This document shows, piece after piece, positions 26,223 through 35,415 of a DNA stretch of 61,828 nt. Source of the stretch: Sporocytophaga myxococcoides DSM 11118 (GTDB taxonomy: Bacteria; Bacteroidota; Bacteroidia; Cytophagales; Cytophagaceae); the NCBI RefSeq assembly GCF_000426725.1, contig NZ_AUFX01000019.1:1-61828 (forward strand), in the 5' to 3' direction. How positions within the stretch are numbered: position 1 is the first letter of the stretch; each line of letters starts with the position of its first letter. Under the pieces are notes generated by a model. The model worked only from the letters and a program-made list of their open reading frames with translations. It was not told the origin of the DNA and did no database searches. Both the position numbers and the translations under genes were made by a program.

Positions 26223-28058
26223 CTATTCTTTATATACTTTTATTGTTTGAGCAGAATCTCCATAGCTTACTTTTAATAAATAAATGCCCTGAGAAAGGTC
26301 ATATGCAGGTATGGTAAATTTACCACCATTAACAGCTGATTCAGCTGATTTGAATTTGCTGCCATAGCTATCATATATTTCATAACTTACCAAATCCAGA
26401 GAAGCTGTTGCATTGATCTCAACATTTATATATTCTCCTGCAGGATTTGGTACTACTGCAATTTCTCCAGTGTTTACAGGGAAAATCAGTGATGTTGCAA
26501 TATTAGGAGCAGTTGTTACGAAATTCTTAATTTTCACAAATGCATCATTATTGTTTTCATTGGTCTCATCATTGGTCTTATATCCGTCTGCACGAGCGAT
26601 GATGTAGTTGTCGTCTGACCAGGATTGAGGTAAATTCAAAGTCGCTTGATTGCTTTTGTTCTGACCTGGAAGTATTTCCTCATCTTGTGTATAGCCCAGA
26701 TATTGATCATCTGCACTGTATGTACTGTCTTTAGAGATGTAAAAGTAAGTAAAGGTATATTTTGACGAAATTGTGTTTCCGGAATTGTAAACATTGTATT
26801 CAATTTTAATTTTGTTGCCATTATACAATGAGACTATTTTAATATTGCTGATGCGCAGATCCATATATAAACGTTTACCTTTGATATATACATAGGTAAT
26901 GTTGTTAGCCTCATTTGTTTCATGATTCTGGTTTTTAGAATCAGTTTGTATAATTAGATAGTATGAATCCTCAGATATAGGAAAATTAAATTTAAATGGA
27001 AGTTTTCCCTGGGGTTGAATTCTACCCAGATAGTCCATACCTAAAAGTTTATCTGAAGAATCAAGCACAGTGTCATTCGAGATATAAAAATTCAAATCAG
27101 TACCGTAAGAAATATTTTCTCCAATATTGATAGTATGCCCTTCAATCGTATAAAACCCATTTTCTGCAATGATAGTATCATGAAGAGAGACAGGAATCAG
27201 GTCTACTATAAAATCAGAAATATGGACACGCTGTATATTAACATTATTATCTTCATTGGATTCTGTAACAATGGAGTCACCGTCCACTTTCGAAATGAGG
27301 TAATAATAACCTGAATCAACCTGAGGAAGTTTGAATTGATCAATAGATGAAATAGTATCTCCAGGATTTAATTGATATATTGGGGATTTATGCAGAAGAA
27401 CATCTTTTGAATCAATTACATTATCCTTGGAAAGGTAATAGTTAATGTAATTACCTCCTGCAATAGATATCCCATTGTTTTTGACTTTTGCCGTAGCTTC
27501 AATATCTGCACCTGGAGTATATTCTGCAGTCTGATATGATGTATTTTCAAACAATAAATCTGAATCTTTGCCATAAATTTCAATGGCAGTTAATGTGATA
27601 TTATTATTCTCATTGTATTCATCTATCACATTATTAAAGTCTGACACTATGAGGATATGATATACTCCTTCTTCCAGTTTTAATTTTTGAAGATTAAAAT
27701 TCTTTGAAATATATCTTTCCTTTGTTGGGGCTTGAGCCTGAGCAAAAGCGGTATCTAAAAATATATCCTTCGTCAGATCAAGAACAGAGTCTTTAGATAA
27801 ATAGTAAGCTATAGTGTAATTCTTAGTATTCACATCTCCCGCATTAGATTCAGTATGAGCGACAAATAAATTAGGATAGGCAAATGAACTTGCACCTGTT
27901 GGAAATATATCTATTGTTGATTGCTTTTCGGAAGTAAGACTAGATATATGTGAAAGATTGTTAATCTTATCAGCCTTAGCATAATCAGTCATGGAGGCTC
28001 CTACGTGGATAAATCCCAGAAACAGAAATTTCAGTAATAATGATCTATTTTTTTTCAT
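26223..28058 (-). CDS. CARDB-repeat surface protein with T9SS sorting domain
   Basis: This is a 611-residue exported protein with a signal peptide at residues 1-29 (…DYAKA). Four CARDB-like beta-sandwich repeats of about 110 residues follow. Each ends in a V/I-T/D-E-S/T-N-E-x-N-N motif (VIDEYNENNNIT, IVTESNEDNNVN, NHETNEANNIT, DETNENNN), which is typical of CARDB calcium- or adhesion-related modules. Y-Y-L-S-K-D motifs recur in each repeat. The C-terminal 75 residues (VVPNPAGEYINVEI … LSQGIYLLKVSYG) are a T9SS type A sorting domain. An adhesin or extracellular scaffold is likely; no enzyme domain is seen. Confidence 0.87.
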   Translation of the reverse strand: MKKNRSLLLKFLFLGFIHVGASMTDYAKADKINNLSHISSLTSEKQSTIDIFPTGASSFAYPNLFVAHTESNAGDVNTKNYTIAYYLSKDSVLDLTKDIFLDTAFAQAQAPTKERYISKNFNLQKLKLEEGVYHILIVSDFNNVIDEYNENNNITLTAIEIYGKDSDLLFENTSYQTAEYTPGADIEATAKVKNNGISIAGGNYINYYLSKDNVIDSKDVLLHKSPIYQLNPGDTISSIDQFKLPQVDSGYYYLISKVDGDSIVTESNEDNNVNIQRVHISDFIVDLIPVSLHDTIIAENGFYTIEGHTINIGENISYGTDLNFYISNDTVLDSSDKLLGMDYLGRIQPQGKLPFKFNFPISEDSYYLIIQTDSKNQNHETNEANNITYVYIKGKRLYMDLRISNIKIVSLYNGNKIKIEYNVYNSGNTISSKYTFTYFYISKDSTYSADDQYLGYTQDEEILPGQNKSNQATLNLPQSWSDDNYIIARADGYKTNDETNENNNDAFVKIKNFVTTAPNIATSLIFPVNTGEIAVVPNPAGEYINVEINATASLDLVSYEIYDSYGSKFKSAESAVNGGKFTIPAYDLSQGIYLLKVSYGDSAQTIKVYKE

Positions 28059-28351
28059 TTTGTTACTTGTTTTGTTGGATTATTAATTAGTCATTTGAAC
28101 CCGTCTACAATCACAAAAAGCATATGTAACCCAATATGACATTCACTGTTTCTTGTTGAAGTCTGGTTATGTATAGAAGTATTAATGTTCTGATATTATT
28201 CATTTTTCTTTCAGTAATTTGCTATTACATCAAGAGAATCAGGCTTCTAGGACCTGCGTAATCGTTTAGAAATTTAATCGACAAGAAAAGTAAATTAACT
28301 AACAGGTGTCCAAGTACAGGACTAATTTTAAAGCTTATTAAAATTTACTTC

Positions 28352-28655
28352 TTTAATTGAAAACTATCATTCAAGTCTGTTTATCGTACGATTGTAAATC
28401 AAAAGGCTTCTTTTGTTAATTTATCCTCTGTTATAAAGGATACAGTATATTTAATAATATTGAAGGTAATTCTCTTTTGAGCAGTTGTAATATGAATACA
28501 GGGCTAGATTGAAAAATATAATAAGCCTCTTCATCAATTGAAGACCATCATTCAAGCCTGTTAATCATACGATTGTAAATTAAAAGACTTGTTTTAATGA
28601 TTTGTCTTCTGTCATAAAAGTATACTGTATAATTTATAATACTGAAGCTAATTCT
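28352..28655. repeat. Direct repeat pair (two units of about 123 bp)
   Basis: Unit 1 is at 28352-28474 and unit 2 at 28533-28655, 181 bases apart. Both contain ATCATTCAAG-CTGTTAAT/TATC-TACGATTGTAAAT, AAAAG-CTT-TTTT and TCTGT-ATAAA, then TACTGTAT. Identity is high by eye. They lie in the gap 28059-29153, which is otherwise made of other repeats. Confidence 0.6.
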
Positions 28656-28658
28656 GCT

Positions 28659-28686
28659 CCGTGGCCTGTCAGGGGACAGGCCACGG
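28659..28686. repeat. Solo perfect hairpin of the hairpin-ended family
   Basis: CCGTGGCCTGTC pairs perfectly with GACAGGCCACGG around AGGG. This is the exact right-end sequence of the element at 35109-35260, here without a partner. A related hairpin, GTGGCCTATT-GGGG-GACAGGCCAC, lies at 28914-28939. Confidence 0.75.
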
Positions 28687-28710
28687 TGGAGGCATCTGCA
28701 TCATTTTACA

Positions 28711-28810
28711 TGGAATGTGATAAAAGATATTCTTTTATCACAGATTACAGAGAATACTTTGGTTAAGCTGTGATTGAAAGATTCCGTCCAATGCAGACAC
28801 CAGCCGGGGA
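28711..28810. repeat. Interspersed repeat, CAGATTACAGAG family copy 1
   Basis: ATCACAGATTACAGAGAATA followed by ctttgg, AGCTGTGATTGAAAGATTCC and GTCCAATGCAGACAC matches 47806-47903 and 57756-57848. Each copy ends at or near the GGCCGGGGA-type segment. Confidence 0.6.
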
Positions 28811-28847
28811 CTATCAAGAATTTTAATTTTGGCTGCCTCTATGGGCT

Positions 28848-28900
28848 TGAGTTAAAAACTTAAGCCAGATAAACGGTTAACCAGACTTATCCCAGAGGGG
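28848..28900. repeat. Half copy of the 25801-26181 element
   Basis: GGGCTTGAGTTAAAAACTTAAGCCAG and then ACCAGACTTATCCCAGAGGGG (cited in pieces: AACTTAAGCCAG, CCAGACTT, CCAGAGGGG) matches the right end of the element at 26130-26181. The left half is absent here. Confidence 0.5.
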
Positions 28901-29153
28901 CACGATAAACAGAGTGGCCTATTGGGGGACAGGCCACGGTAGGGATTTCCTTTGTTTTTTTGATTGAAATATTTTTTTAGCTTCAATCACTATTTATTTG
29001 CCCCCCTTCTCAATTTTTGACGAGCGTTCTATGGTTTCTTGTATATCATTCAAAATATTTAATGTATAAGTGATTTTATACTTGCAGCTAACGCTCTTTT
29101 GCTAAATCTTACATACAGAGTATCTTCCTGTTATTTCTGATACTCTATACACT

Positions 29154-30197
29154 TCATACAATAGATTCTATTACCGATTTTTCAATGTATTTTAAATAAG
29201 GTTGTGACGAATAATTGAGAATAGAATAATAAAAGCAACTATATTTTTTTACTAAATCCATTCGTGCTTCTGGAAATATAATTTCAATAGAACCATCATC
29301 TTGCTTTTTTTTCAATATCTGATAAATGAATTGTTTTTGGTTAGAAGTTATTTTATCCAAATTATCAAAATCAATATTATATGATTTGATAAAAAAACGT
29401 TCTATAGGCATTGAACATGAATAAAAAAATGGATTTCCCAAAATACCTAAATTATATATGCTATCTTTTTCTAGCTTCTTACTTAAAGGATCCATTTTAG
29501 CAACAAATAAGTTTAAATAGGTAGGCAAGTAAAATTCTCCATGTTTCATTACTTTGATGGCTTTTTTAAAATCCAATTCAAATCCAAATAAAACATTTTC
29601 CTTTACCTGTCTCGTATATCTCTTACAATGTTTGGTAGAATTTTTAGAATCAAAAGTAAATTCAACAAAAATATCTTTAACCAATTTCTCATAAAAGACG
29701 ATTATGTTTTCAATATTAAATGCAGATCCTATTGTAAGAAATTTATCAGCTTCAGAGACATTTATCTTCTCGTAAAAATTTAAATGAGGCGCTGTATTGA
29801 ATGCATGTTTATCAAAGAATTTTTGAATGCATTTTGCCAACAATATATTTTCATCATGATTGTATTTATTAAGAACAGCCGCAGGATAATAAGGTAGTTT
29901 TCCAAATAAGCTATTAATAAAACAGATTTCATTTTGAAAAAAAACATTTAAATCATCTACACGTAATCCTAAAGTGCCACTCTTAGGATTACGCAACATA
30001 TCTTCCATCACTTCAATGCACTGGCTTTTATCAAAAAGAGTAACATTATTAAAATCGGGATTTATATAAAGCAACATAATTTCAAAATATGTATCCAAAC
30101 ATTCTTCAAGTAATTTTATGGAATCTTCATATAATTCTTTCTTATTCTTAGTAAGAGCTACTTCTATTGCTTTGATATCTAAATAATCCGGATTCAT
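29154..30197 (-). CDS. Hypothetical protein of unknown function
   Basis: This gene encodes 347 residues from the ATG at 30197; a TTG seven codons upstream is possible. I do not recognise the family. It has no signal peptide or membrane helix. The sequence is rich in lysine, phenylalanine and asparagine, AT-rich in codon use and predicted largely helical. Notable segments are D-L-N-V-F-F-Q-N-E-I-C-F-I-N-S-L-F-G-K-L-P-Y-Y and C-K-R-Y-T-R-Q-V-K. It is isolated between two repeat-filled gaps, with no neighbour on the same strand within 390 bases. That fits an accessory, horizontally acquired gene. Confidence 0.6.
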   Translation of the reverse strand: MNPDYLDIKAIEVALTKNKKELYEDSIKLLEECLDTYFEIMLLYINPDFNNVTLFDKSQCIEVMEDMLRNPKSGTLGLRVDDLNVFFQNEICFINSLFGKLPYYPAAVLNKYNHDENILLAKCIQKFFDKHAFNTAPHLNFYEKINVSEADKFLTIGSAFNIENIIVFYEKLVKDIFVEFTFDSKNSTKHCKRYTRQVKENVLFGFELDFKKAIKVMKHGEFYLPTYLNLFVAKMDPLSKKLEKDSIYNLGILGNPFFYSCSMPIERFFIKSYNIDFDNLDKITSNQKQFIYQILKKKQDDGSIEIIFPEARMDLVKKYSCFYYSILNYSSQPYLKYIEKSVIESIV

Positions 30198-30340
30198 TTT
30201 TTTAAATAGTTTTTGCAAGTTACATATTTAAGCCGTTGAGAAATAATAAAATCTTCTTGAACTTTTGATCACCTTTGTTTTTATGCCTGAAGGATTTGGT
30301 AACTTGAAGAATTGATTGACCCGCTATAAATAAAATGTAA

Positions 30341-30386
30341 CATTATCATAGCCATCATTTAATCACAAAAATCACAGTTCAGACAA
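30341..30386. repeat. Short repeat, TTCAGACAA family
   Basis: CATTATCATAGCCATCATTT and AATCACAAAAATCACAGTTC followed by AGACAA is the 3' portion of the larger repeat found at 39786-39925 and 43101-43243. Confidence 0.55.
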
Positions 30387-30432
30387 AAAGATAGTCGGGA
30401 GCAATAGTTGATAAGGCAACTTGCTGCTCCAT

Positions 30433-30579
30433 TGCCAGTCCCCCCCGACAGGTCACAATTTCCCTTCTGCTACCTTTCTATATATTGAGTTAAATTTTCT
30501 TCATCATATCTTTTATCCTATTTGTCAGTGATAAGATTAATTGCTACAGAAAGAGTGTCCTGTCAGGGGACAGGCCACG
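30433..30579. repeat. Hairpin-ended repeat, subfamily B copy 1
   Basis: The interior (CCTTTCTATATATTGAGTTA, CTTCATCATATCTTTTATCC, TATTTGTCAGTGATAAGATT, AATTGCTACAGAAAGAGTG) is almost identical to 35109-35260. The left end is slightly degraded (GCCAGTCCCCCCGACAGGTC). The right hairpin is TGTCCTGTC-AGGG-GACAGGCCAC. It ends 10 bases before the stop codon of the dehydrogenase gene at 30589. Confidence 0.85.
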
Positions 30580-30588
30580 ATGGAGCTG

Positions 30589-31497
30589 CTACAGCTCCTG
30601 ACCAGGTATAATATTGATAACAACATTTCCCTTTTTACGGAATGATTCTACATAAGCATGTGCTTCTCTGATTTGCTCGAGTGTATATCTTCTGTCAATT
30701 ACCGTGATAAGATTTCCGGTTTCAATCATTTCTTTTAAGGTCGACAGATCATCAGGCCTTGATTTCGGAGAATCCATGACAGTAGTAAACCTACCTCCCG
30801 GTTTTAATAAATGTCTGCATTCAGATTTAGAGGTTTTTCCTACCGCATCAAAAACAATATCGAAACGCGTTTCTGTTTTTAAAAAATCAGTTTGGGTATA
30901 ATCAATAATGTGATGTGCACCAAGCTGCGAAACCAGACGGGTGTTTGCATTACTACATACTGCAGTAACCTCAGCCTTAAACGATTTTGCGATCTGCACA
31001 GCAAAAGTTCCCACACTTCCGGATGCGCCATATATCAGCACCTTATCATTGGCCTTGACATTGTTCTGTCGCAAGAAACGCAATGCAGTAAGTCCGCCAA
31101 TCGGAACCGTAGCGGCCTCTTCAAATCTCATATTCGAAGGCATTAATGAAATCAATTCATTGGCCGGAAGGCATGCATACTCTGCATAGCCCCCAAATCT
31201 TAAACCACACGATGCAAAAACAGCATCGCCTCGCTTAAGCGATTGAACTTTTTTTCCGACCTCCTCCACAACTCCTGCCAATTCAAACCCGAGCACTTTC
31301 ACTCTTCTGGGTTTGAACAATCCATTAAATACTCTTGCAAGAAACGGATCTGCCTTTCGCAAGCGCCAATCGCCTGCTGATACTGAAGTAGCATAAACTC
31401 TTATTAATACTTCATTTCCTTTAGGAATAGGTTTGTTAATGTCTTTTAACTCGAGAACATCAGGCGCTCCGTATTTTTCGTAAACAACCGCTTTCAT
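30589..31497 (-). CDS. NAD(P)-dependent medium-chain alcohol dehydrogenase/quinone oxidoreductase
   Basis: This is a 302-residue zinc-lacking MDR enzyme. The N-terminal GroES-like fold includes V-L-I-R-V-Y-A-T-S-V-S-A-G-D and G-F-E-L-A-G-V-V-E-E-V-G. The nucleotide-binding Rossmann motif is VLIYGASGSVGTFAVQIAK, and a second signature is F-D-A-V-G-K. No structural-zinc cysteines are present, as in quinone oxidoreductases. The reaction is probably NADPH-dependent reduction of a quinone or enone. It ends the likely transcription unit that starts with the LytS/LytTR pair. Confidence 0.87.
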   Translation of the reverse strand: MKAVVYEKYGAPDVLELKDINKPIPKGNEVLIRVYATSVSAGDWRLRKADPFLARVFNGLFKPRRVKVLGFELAGVVEEVGKKVQSLKRGDAVFASCGLRFGGYAEYACLPANELISLMPSNMRFEEAATVPIGGLTALRFLRQNNVKANDKVLIYGASGSVGTFAVQIAKSFKAEVTAVCSNANTRLVSQLGAHHIIDYTQTDFLKTETRFDIVFDAVGKTSKSECRHLLKPGGRFTTVMDSPKSRPDDLSTLKEMIETGNLITVIDRRYTLEQIREAHAYVESFRKKGNVVINIIPGQEL

Positions 31498-31613
31498 TGT
31501 TAAAGTCTTATTAGTTTTTTATCAGTATTTTGAAGGAAAGAAGCATATAGAGCAATATATACACACTTCTAATCCTAATGTTGCCTCCCGTAAGTCATAT
31601 AGAGGAGTTTCTA

Positions 31614-32336
31614 TTATTTGCTTTGAGTGTCGGGTGTGGGTTTAAAGCCCTTTACAATGAGATATACGCCCAGTGAGAGCTCAAATACTGCTACAGGAAC
31701 AGCAGTGAGCGCAATCAATGGGGCACGCTGTCCGATAAAATCAAACAATATAAGGAAGTCACCTGCTAAAAGTACCGGTCCTCCGATTATTCCGATAAGC
31801 GAAAGACTGCGCGGTACCAACCTCGACTGATATAGCAAGATGCCAAGCAATATGTCGTTTATGGCTGGCATGAGACTCTGCCCGATAAGAAAAATACGGT
31901 CATACATAATAACCAGTGTGCGGCTGGTGACCAATGCTTCAGTACCTGCTGACCTTTGGTGCAACGTCACCACCGTCAGAAGGAACATTACTCCAATGAA
32001 GATGGTCGTTGCTTCCAGTATGCGGAAGCTTACCAGACACAGTGCCATTCCTTCATTTTTCTTTCTGAGCACAGGGTAAAGTGCAACGGCAGAGCCGATA
32101 CATGTGAACCCGACAATTAGTTCAAGGATGTTTCCAATAATCACAGCAGTGTCAGAACCAGAACTAAGTATATAGTTCTGAGCATGAATCTGATCGTAAA
32201 GAGCAAGCGTCGGAATCGAAACAAAAGTGAGCAGATAAAGGATGCCTGCAGTAAGTGAAGTTTTTCGAAGAGAACTTACCGGGGCTGGCATTGTCTGTTT
32301 AATCATGACTCCTGCTGCATTTAAATTCGCATTCAT
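31614..32336 (-). CDS. DUF4386 domain membrane protein
   Basis: This is a 240-residue polytopic protein with about six membrane helices (near residues 28-46, 65-85, 105-125, 150-165, 180-198 and 207-228). The segment A-G-I-L-Y-L-L-T-F-V-S and the S-R-L-V-P-R-S-L-S-L-I-G-I-I-G-G-P are typical of the DUF4386 family, whose function is not known. It lies between the beta-barrel and dehydrogenase genes, with gaps of 81 and 116 bases, all on the same strand. Co-expression with the LytS/LytTR system is plausible. Confidence 0.82.
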   Translation of the reverse strand: MNANLNAAGVMIKQTMPAPVSSLRKTSLTAGILYLLTFVSIPTLALYDQIHAQNYILSSGSDTAVIIGNILELIVGFTCIGSAVALYPVLRKKNEGMALCLVSFRILEATTIFIGVMFLLTVVTLHQRSAGTEALVTSRTLVIMYDRIFLIGQSLMPAINDILLGILLYQSRLVPRSLSLIGIIGGPVLLAGDFLILFDFIGQRAPLIALTAVPVAVFELSLGVYLIVKGFKPTPDTQSK

Positions 32337-32417
32337 TTTTTTGTGGTTAAGATTTATTGAATTTCTTAATGTATTATGGTTGATAAAACCTTCACTGCTG
32401 TGAGGAGCCGAGACTTT

Positions 32418-33110
32418 TTAGTTTATTGCGAGCGGGTTTCTTTTCCACGGTTTTAAACCATACAGACTAAGGGTGAGGTATCTGTTATACATCTCTTTGT
32501 CGTGGGAGATATTAGTTAATCCGTAAGAATATCTCACATCCACGACATACTGCTTTTGTTTTATACGAAATGTATATCCTCCACCTACCTGAACACCTGC
32601 ATCCAGGCGTTTAAAACCTCCATTTGAATTGCTAAAAGATAGTTTTTCGGCCGAATCATCTCTTTTTATTTTACCCGCAACATTGTAGGCAATAGAAGGG
32701 CCTGCATTCACATGGAATTTTCCAAAGTGAATTCGCGCCAGTACCGGGGATTCAATGGTGTATAATCTCAGGGTTTGTTCCTCGGTGGTCAAAGGATTAT
32801 TGGATTTCAGTTTGCCGCCTTTCATTACAAAGTAAACTTCCGACACGACCGACAAGCGCGGAGTGATACCTGCCTGAAATGACGCACCTACCTGTGCCCC
32901 TGAAACAGATTTCTTGTAATCTGCTATAGCTCTGTTTGACTTACCATAGTTGAAGTTTGAACCGACGATATTTAATATAAAGTGGAAAGACGTTTGGGGA
33001 CTCTTTGCCTCCTGGGCTTTTTCAGGTGTTACTTCAGTTGTCTGACTAAATAATTTTCCGGATAAGAAAATCAGACCTAGTACTATTCCCTTTGTTGCAT
33101 TTTTATTCAT
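32418..33110 (-). CDS. Outer-membrane beta-barrel protein (PorT-like)
   Basis: This is a 230-residue protein from the ATG at 33110. I chose this over an upstream TTG because the signal peptide MNKNATKGIVLGLIFLSGKLFSQ begins there. The mature protein shows alternating strands typical of outer_membrane_beta-barrel_2 proteins: VGASFQAGITPRLSVVSEVYFV, FHVNAGPSIAYNVAGK, VQVGGGYTFRI and a terminal L-T-L-S-L-Y-G-L strand. It could be a small porin-like or assembly factor. It lies downstream of the LytTR response regulator gene by about 118 bases. Confidence 0.78.
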   Translation of the reverse strand: MNKNATKGIVLGLIFLSGKLFSQTTEVTPEKAQEAKSPQTSFHFILNIVGSNFNYGKSNRAIADYKKSVSGAQVGASFQAGITPRLSVVSEVYFVMKGGKLKSNNPLTTEEQTLRLYTIESPVLARIHFGKFHVNAGPSIAYNVAGKIKRDDSAEKLSFSNSNGGFKRLDAGVQVGGGYTFRIKQKQYVVDVRYSYGLTNISHDKEMYNRYLTLSLYGLKPWKRNPLAIN

Positions 33111-33228
33111 ATTTCCCTGTTTTTTGAACAAAGAAATAGAAATGGTTCTGGCCCAGAAATTTAATTATGCAAAAGCTGGAAGGATGTCTGCATGTTGCCG
33201 TTTTTGTTCTGCGAAATAAATGGCCAGA

Positions 33229-33924
33229 TTATGCTCCGGTTTGGATGTGCTGATAGAAAGTTTCTTTATAGGTGTCAGAAATGGGTATCAATTGGTCGGC
33301 AACTTTAATCCGGCCACGTTCTATAGACTCTATTTTATTGAGGGCAACCATATATGATTTATGCACCCGACAAATCAGGCTTGAAGGAATCAGCTTTTCG
33401 AATTCACTGAAGTTTTGAAGAGTCATAATTTTCTTGTTGAGCGTATGAATTCTCCGATAATCTCTCATCCCTTCAATATATACGATTTCATTCAGCATAA
33501 TCTTTTCCAAACGATTTTCGGTTTTCACAAAAATGAATTCCAGAGGAGGTTCTGAGCTACGAAAAGTCAGGTTCTCCTGAGCTTTGTTCACCGCCTGTAA
33601 AAAGCGATTGAATGTAAATGGCTTTAAAAGATAGTCGGTTATTTTCAATTCGTATCCTTTCAAAGCATATTCCTGGTAAGCAGTTGTAATAATAACCTGG
33701 CTGTTGATTTTTGTACTTTCAAGGAGCTCTATCCCGGAAAGCTCGTCCATATTAATATCAAGAAACAATACATCTGTCTTGTTGTTGTTCAGATAGGCTA
33801 GTCCCGTGAGCGCATTGTCGAAGGTGGCACTCAGCTGCAAAAAAGGTACTTTTTCTACAAAGCTTTTTACCTTCTCCAGAGCCAAGGGCTCATCTTCAAT
33901 TATTACACAGGTATACTTATCCAT
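33229..33924 (-). CDS. LytTR-family response regulator
   Basis: This is a 231-residue two-domain regulator. The receiver domain (1-120) has the acidic pocket E10/D11, phospho-acceptor D56 in V-L-F-L-D-I-N-M-D, and K102 in L-L-K-P-F. The LytTR DNA-binding domain (135-231) includes I-V-Y-I-E-G-M-R-D-Y, C-R-V-H-K-S-Y-M-V-A-L and I-P-I-S-D-T-Y-K-E. The start codon overlaps the end of the upstream kinase gene by 8 bases, so the two form a coupled pair. Likely targets are the barrel, DUF4386 and dehydrogenase genes just downstream, but no binding site can be named. Confidence 0.93.
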   Translation of the reverse strand: MDKYTCVIIEDEPLALEKVKSFVEKVPFLQLSATFDNALTGLAYLNNNKTDVLFLDINMDELSGIELLESTKINSQVIITTAYQEYALKGYELKITDYLLKPFTFNRFLQAVNKAQENLTFRSSEPPLEFIFVKTENRLEKIMLNEIVYIEGMRDYRRIHTLNKKIMTLQNFSEFEKLIPSSLICRVHKSYMVALNKIESIERGRIKVADQLIPISDTYKETFYQHIQTGA

Positions 33925-34984
33925 TTTGAATAATCAGGTTTACTCGGTACAACTCATTGTCATTATTAACCTCTAACGTATGCTTATCCGGATATATAAG
34001 ACTTAGTCTTTTCTTAATAAGTTCATTACCCAATCCTCCTGATATTTGCAGAACCGATTTTGAATCATATTTATTTTCGCAGGTGAGACGAATAGATTCA
34101 TCATCAATATTAATCTTAATCGTAATGGCATTTTCCATTTTCTTATTTGTAGTATGCTTGAAGGCATTCTCAATGAATGGAATAAAGATCATGGGGGCTA
34201 TTAATCTGTCACCAATATTACCTGTTACCGAAAAATAAACATAGGTCTCATTGGCAGTCCTTATCTTTTGAAGTGCGATATATTTTTCCAGATATTCAAT
34301 TTCCTTCAAAAGCAGGATTTCATTTGCCCGTGTTTCGTAAAGTACGAATCGAATGATATCCGATAGCTTATTTAAATAATCAGAAGCCAAAACGGCATCT
34401 CTTAAAATTAATGAGTCAATATTATTAATTGTATTAAACAAGAGATGAGGGTCAAATTGCTTCTTTATCAGCATCATCTCCATTTCGTGGTTCTTTTCCC
34501 TCAAAATTTCCTTGAGCTTTATTTCATTATACCAGGTGATGAATCCCTTCATGACGAGTGCAACCCCTCCGCTTAACAAGCCGATAGTGGTCATCACCAA
34601 TATTGCCTGAGGTGCAGTAGATCTGCCATTTTTACCTCCCTCATCCATATCAATTATTCGGCCTGATTCTATAAAAAAGCGCAGTAAAATATATGCCAGG
34701 ATGGCTACTACTAGTGAAATAAGTATTCCTATGAATATGGATTGAAATATCTTTTTCTTTTGAAGATATTTTGCAAACAAAAGAAAATAATAAGAATAAA
34801 AGGATCCGACAGAAGGAATAAATGCAAATAGCAAAATGGTGTTTAAAGCATTCATCACACGGGATATATCATGGTTGCTTCTATAGTATAAAGCCAAAGC
34901 GATAAATACCAGCAGGAAATAGCAAGCCCAGAAGCCTACATGAAGCAAAAAGACGAATGTTTTTTTCACAACTAAATATACCAA
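33917..34984 (-). CDS. LytS-family sensor histidine kinase
   Basis: This is a 355-residue kinase. Four membrane helices lie at about residues 9-31, 44-65, 80-102 and 125-147. The His_kinase domain has phospho-accepting H180 in KKQFDPHLLFNTINNI, followed by an HATPase domain with F-I-E-N-A-F-K-H and G-L-G-N-E-L-I-K-K-R-L. The open frame starts with TTG at 34984; no ATG lies before the first helix, so a non-ATG start is likely. It is co-transcribed with the LytTR regulator. The loop between helices 3 and 4 is short, so the stimulus is probably sensed within or at the membrane. Confidence 0.9.
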   Translation of the reverse strand: MVYLVVKKTFVFLLHVGFWACYFLLVFIALALYYRSNHDISRVMNALNTILLFAFIPSVGSFYSYYFLLFAKYLQKKKIFQSIFIGILISLVVAILAYILLRFFIESGRIIDMDEGGKNGRSTAPQAILVMTTIGLLSGGVALVMKGFITWYNEIKLKEILREKNHEMEMMLIKKQFDPHLLFNTINNIDSLILRDAVLASDYLNKLSDIIRFVLYETRANEILLLKEIEYLEKYIALQKIRTANETYVYFSVTGNIGDRLIAPMIFIPFIENAFKHTTNKKMENAITIKINIDDESIRLTCENKYDSKSVLQISGGLGNELIKKRLSLIYPDKHTLEVNNDNELYRVNLIIQNG

Positions 34985-35108
34985 TTAAAAAGCCCAAAGA
35001 CAACAAAGTAATTGCGAACATTGGTAATCCTCCTATCTTGTAGAACCTAACTAAAAAAGTGTTTAAAAGACAGATTTTAAATACTTTACCAGTAATACTA
35101 ATCCTAAT

Positions 35109-35260
35109 CCGTGGCCTGTCCCCTGACAGGCCACAATTTTCCTTCTGCTTAACCTTTCTATATATTGAGTTAATTTTTCTTCATCATATCTTTTATCCTA
35201 TTTGTCAGAGATAAGATTAATTGCTACAGAAAGAGTGGCCTGTCAGGGGACAGGCCACGG
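35109..35260. repeat. Hairpin-ended repeat, subfamily B copy 2 (intact)
   Basis: This 152 bp element has 26 bp perfect terminal inverted repeats beginning CCGTGGCCTGTC. Each end also folds on itself (CCTGTC-CCCT-GACAGG at the left, CCTGTC-AGGG-GACAGG at the right). The 100-base interior is nearly identical to 30433-30579. No ORF is present. No convincing target-site duplication is visible. The rest of 34985-35415 shows no gene. Confidence 0.9.
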
Positions 35261-35415
35261 TGTAGATAGACGGGGAATATTTTTGTTTACCACTGCAACA
35301 CCTATCCAAATTCATCGATTCAACTTTTATTAATGCATATTGAAATGTCAGAAGTTAAGAAGATTTTCGTTACTCTTTTTGTATATTAACAGGGTTTTAG
35401 TTTTTGTTTAGGCAA

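Noticed and set aside
28059-29153. CRISPR array
   Set aside because: The repeats are two long units of 123 bp with one spacer and mixed elements, not short regular repeats; no cas gene is in the window.
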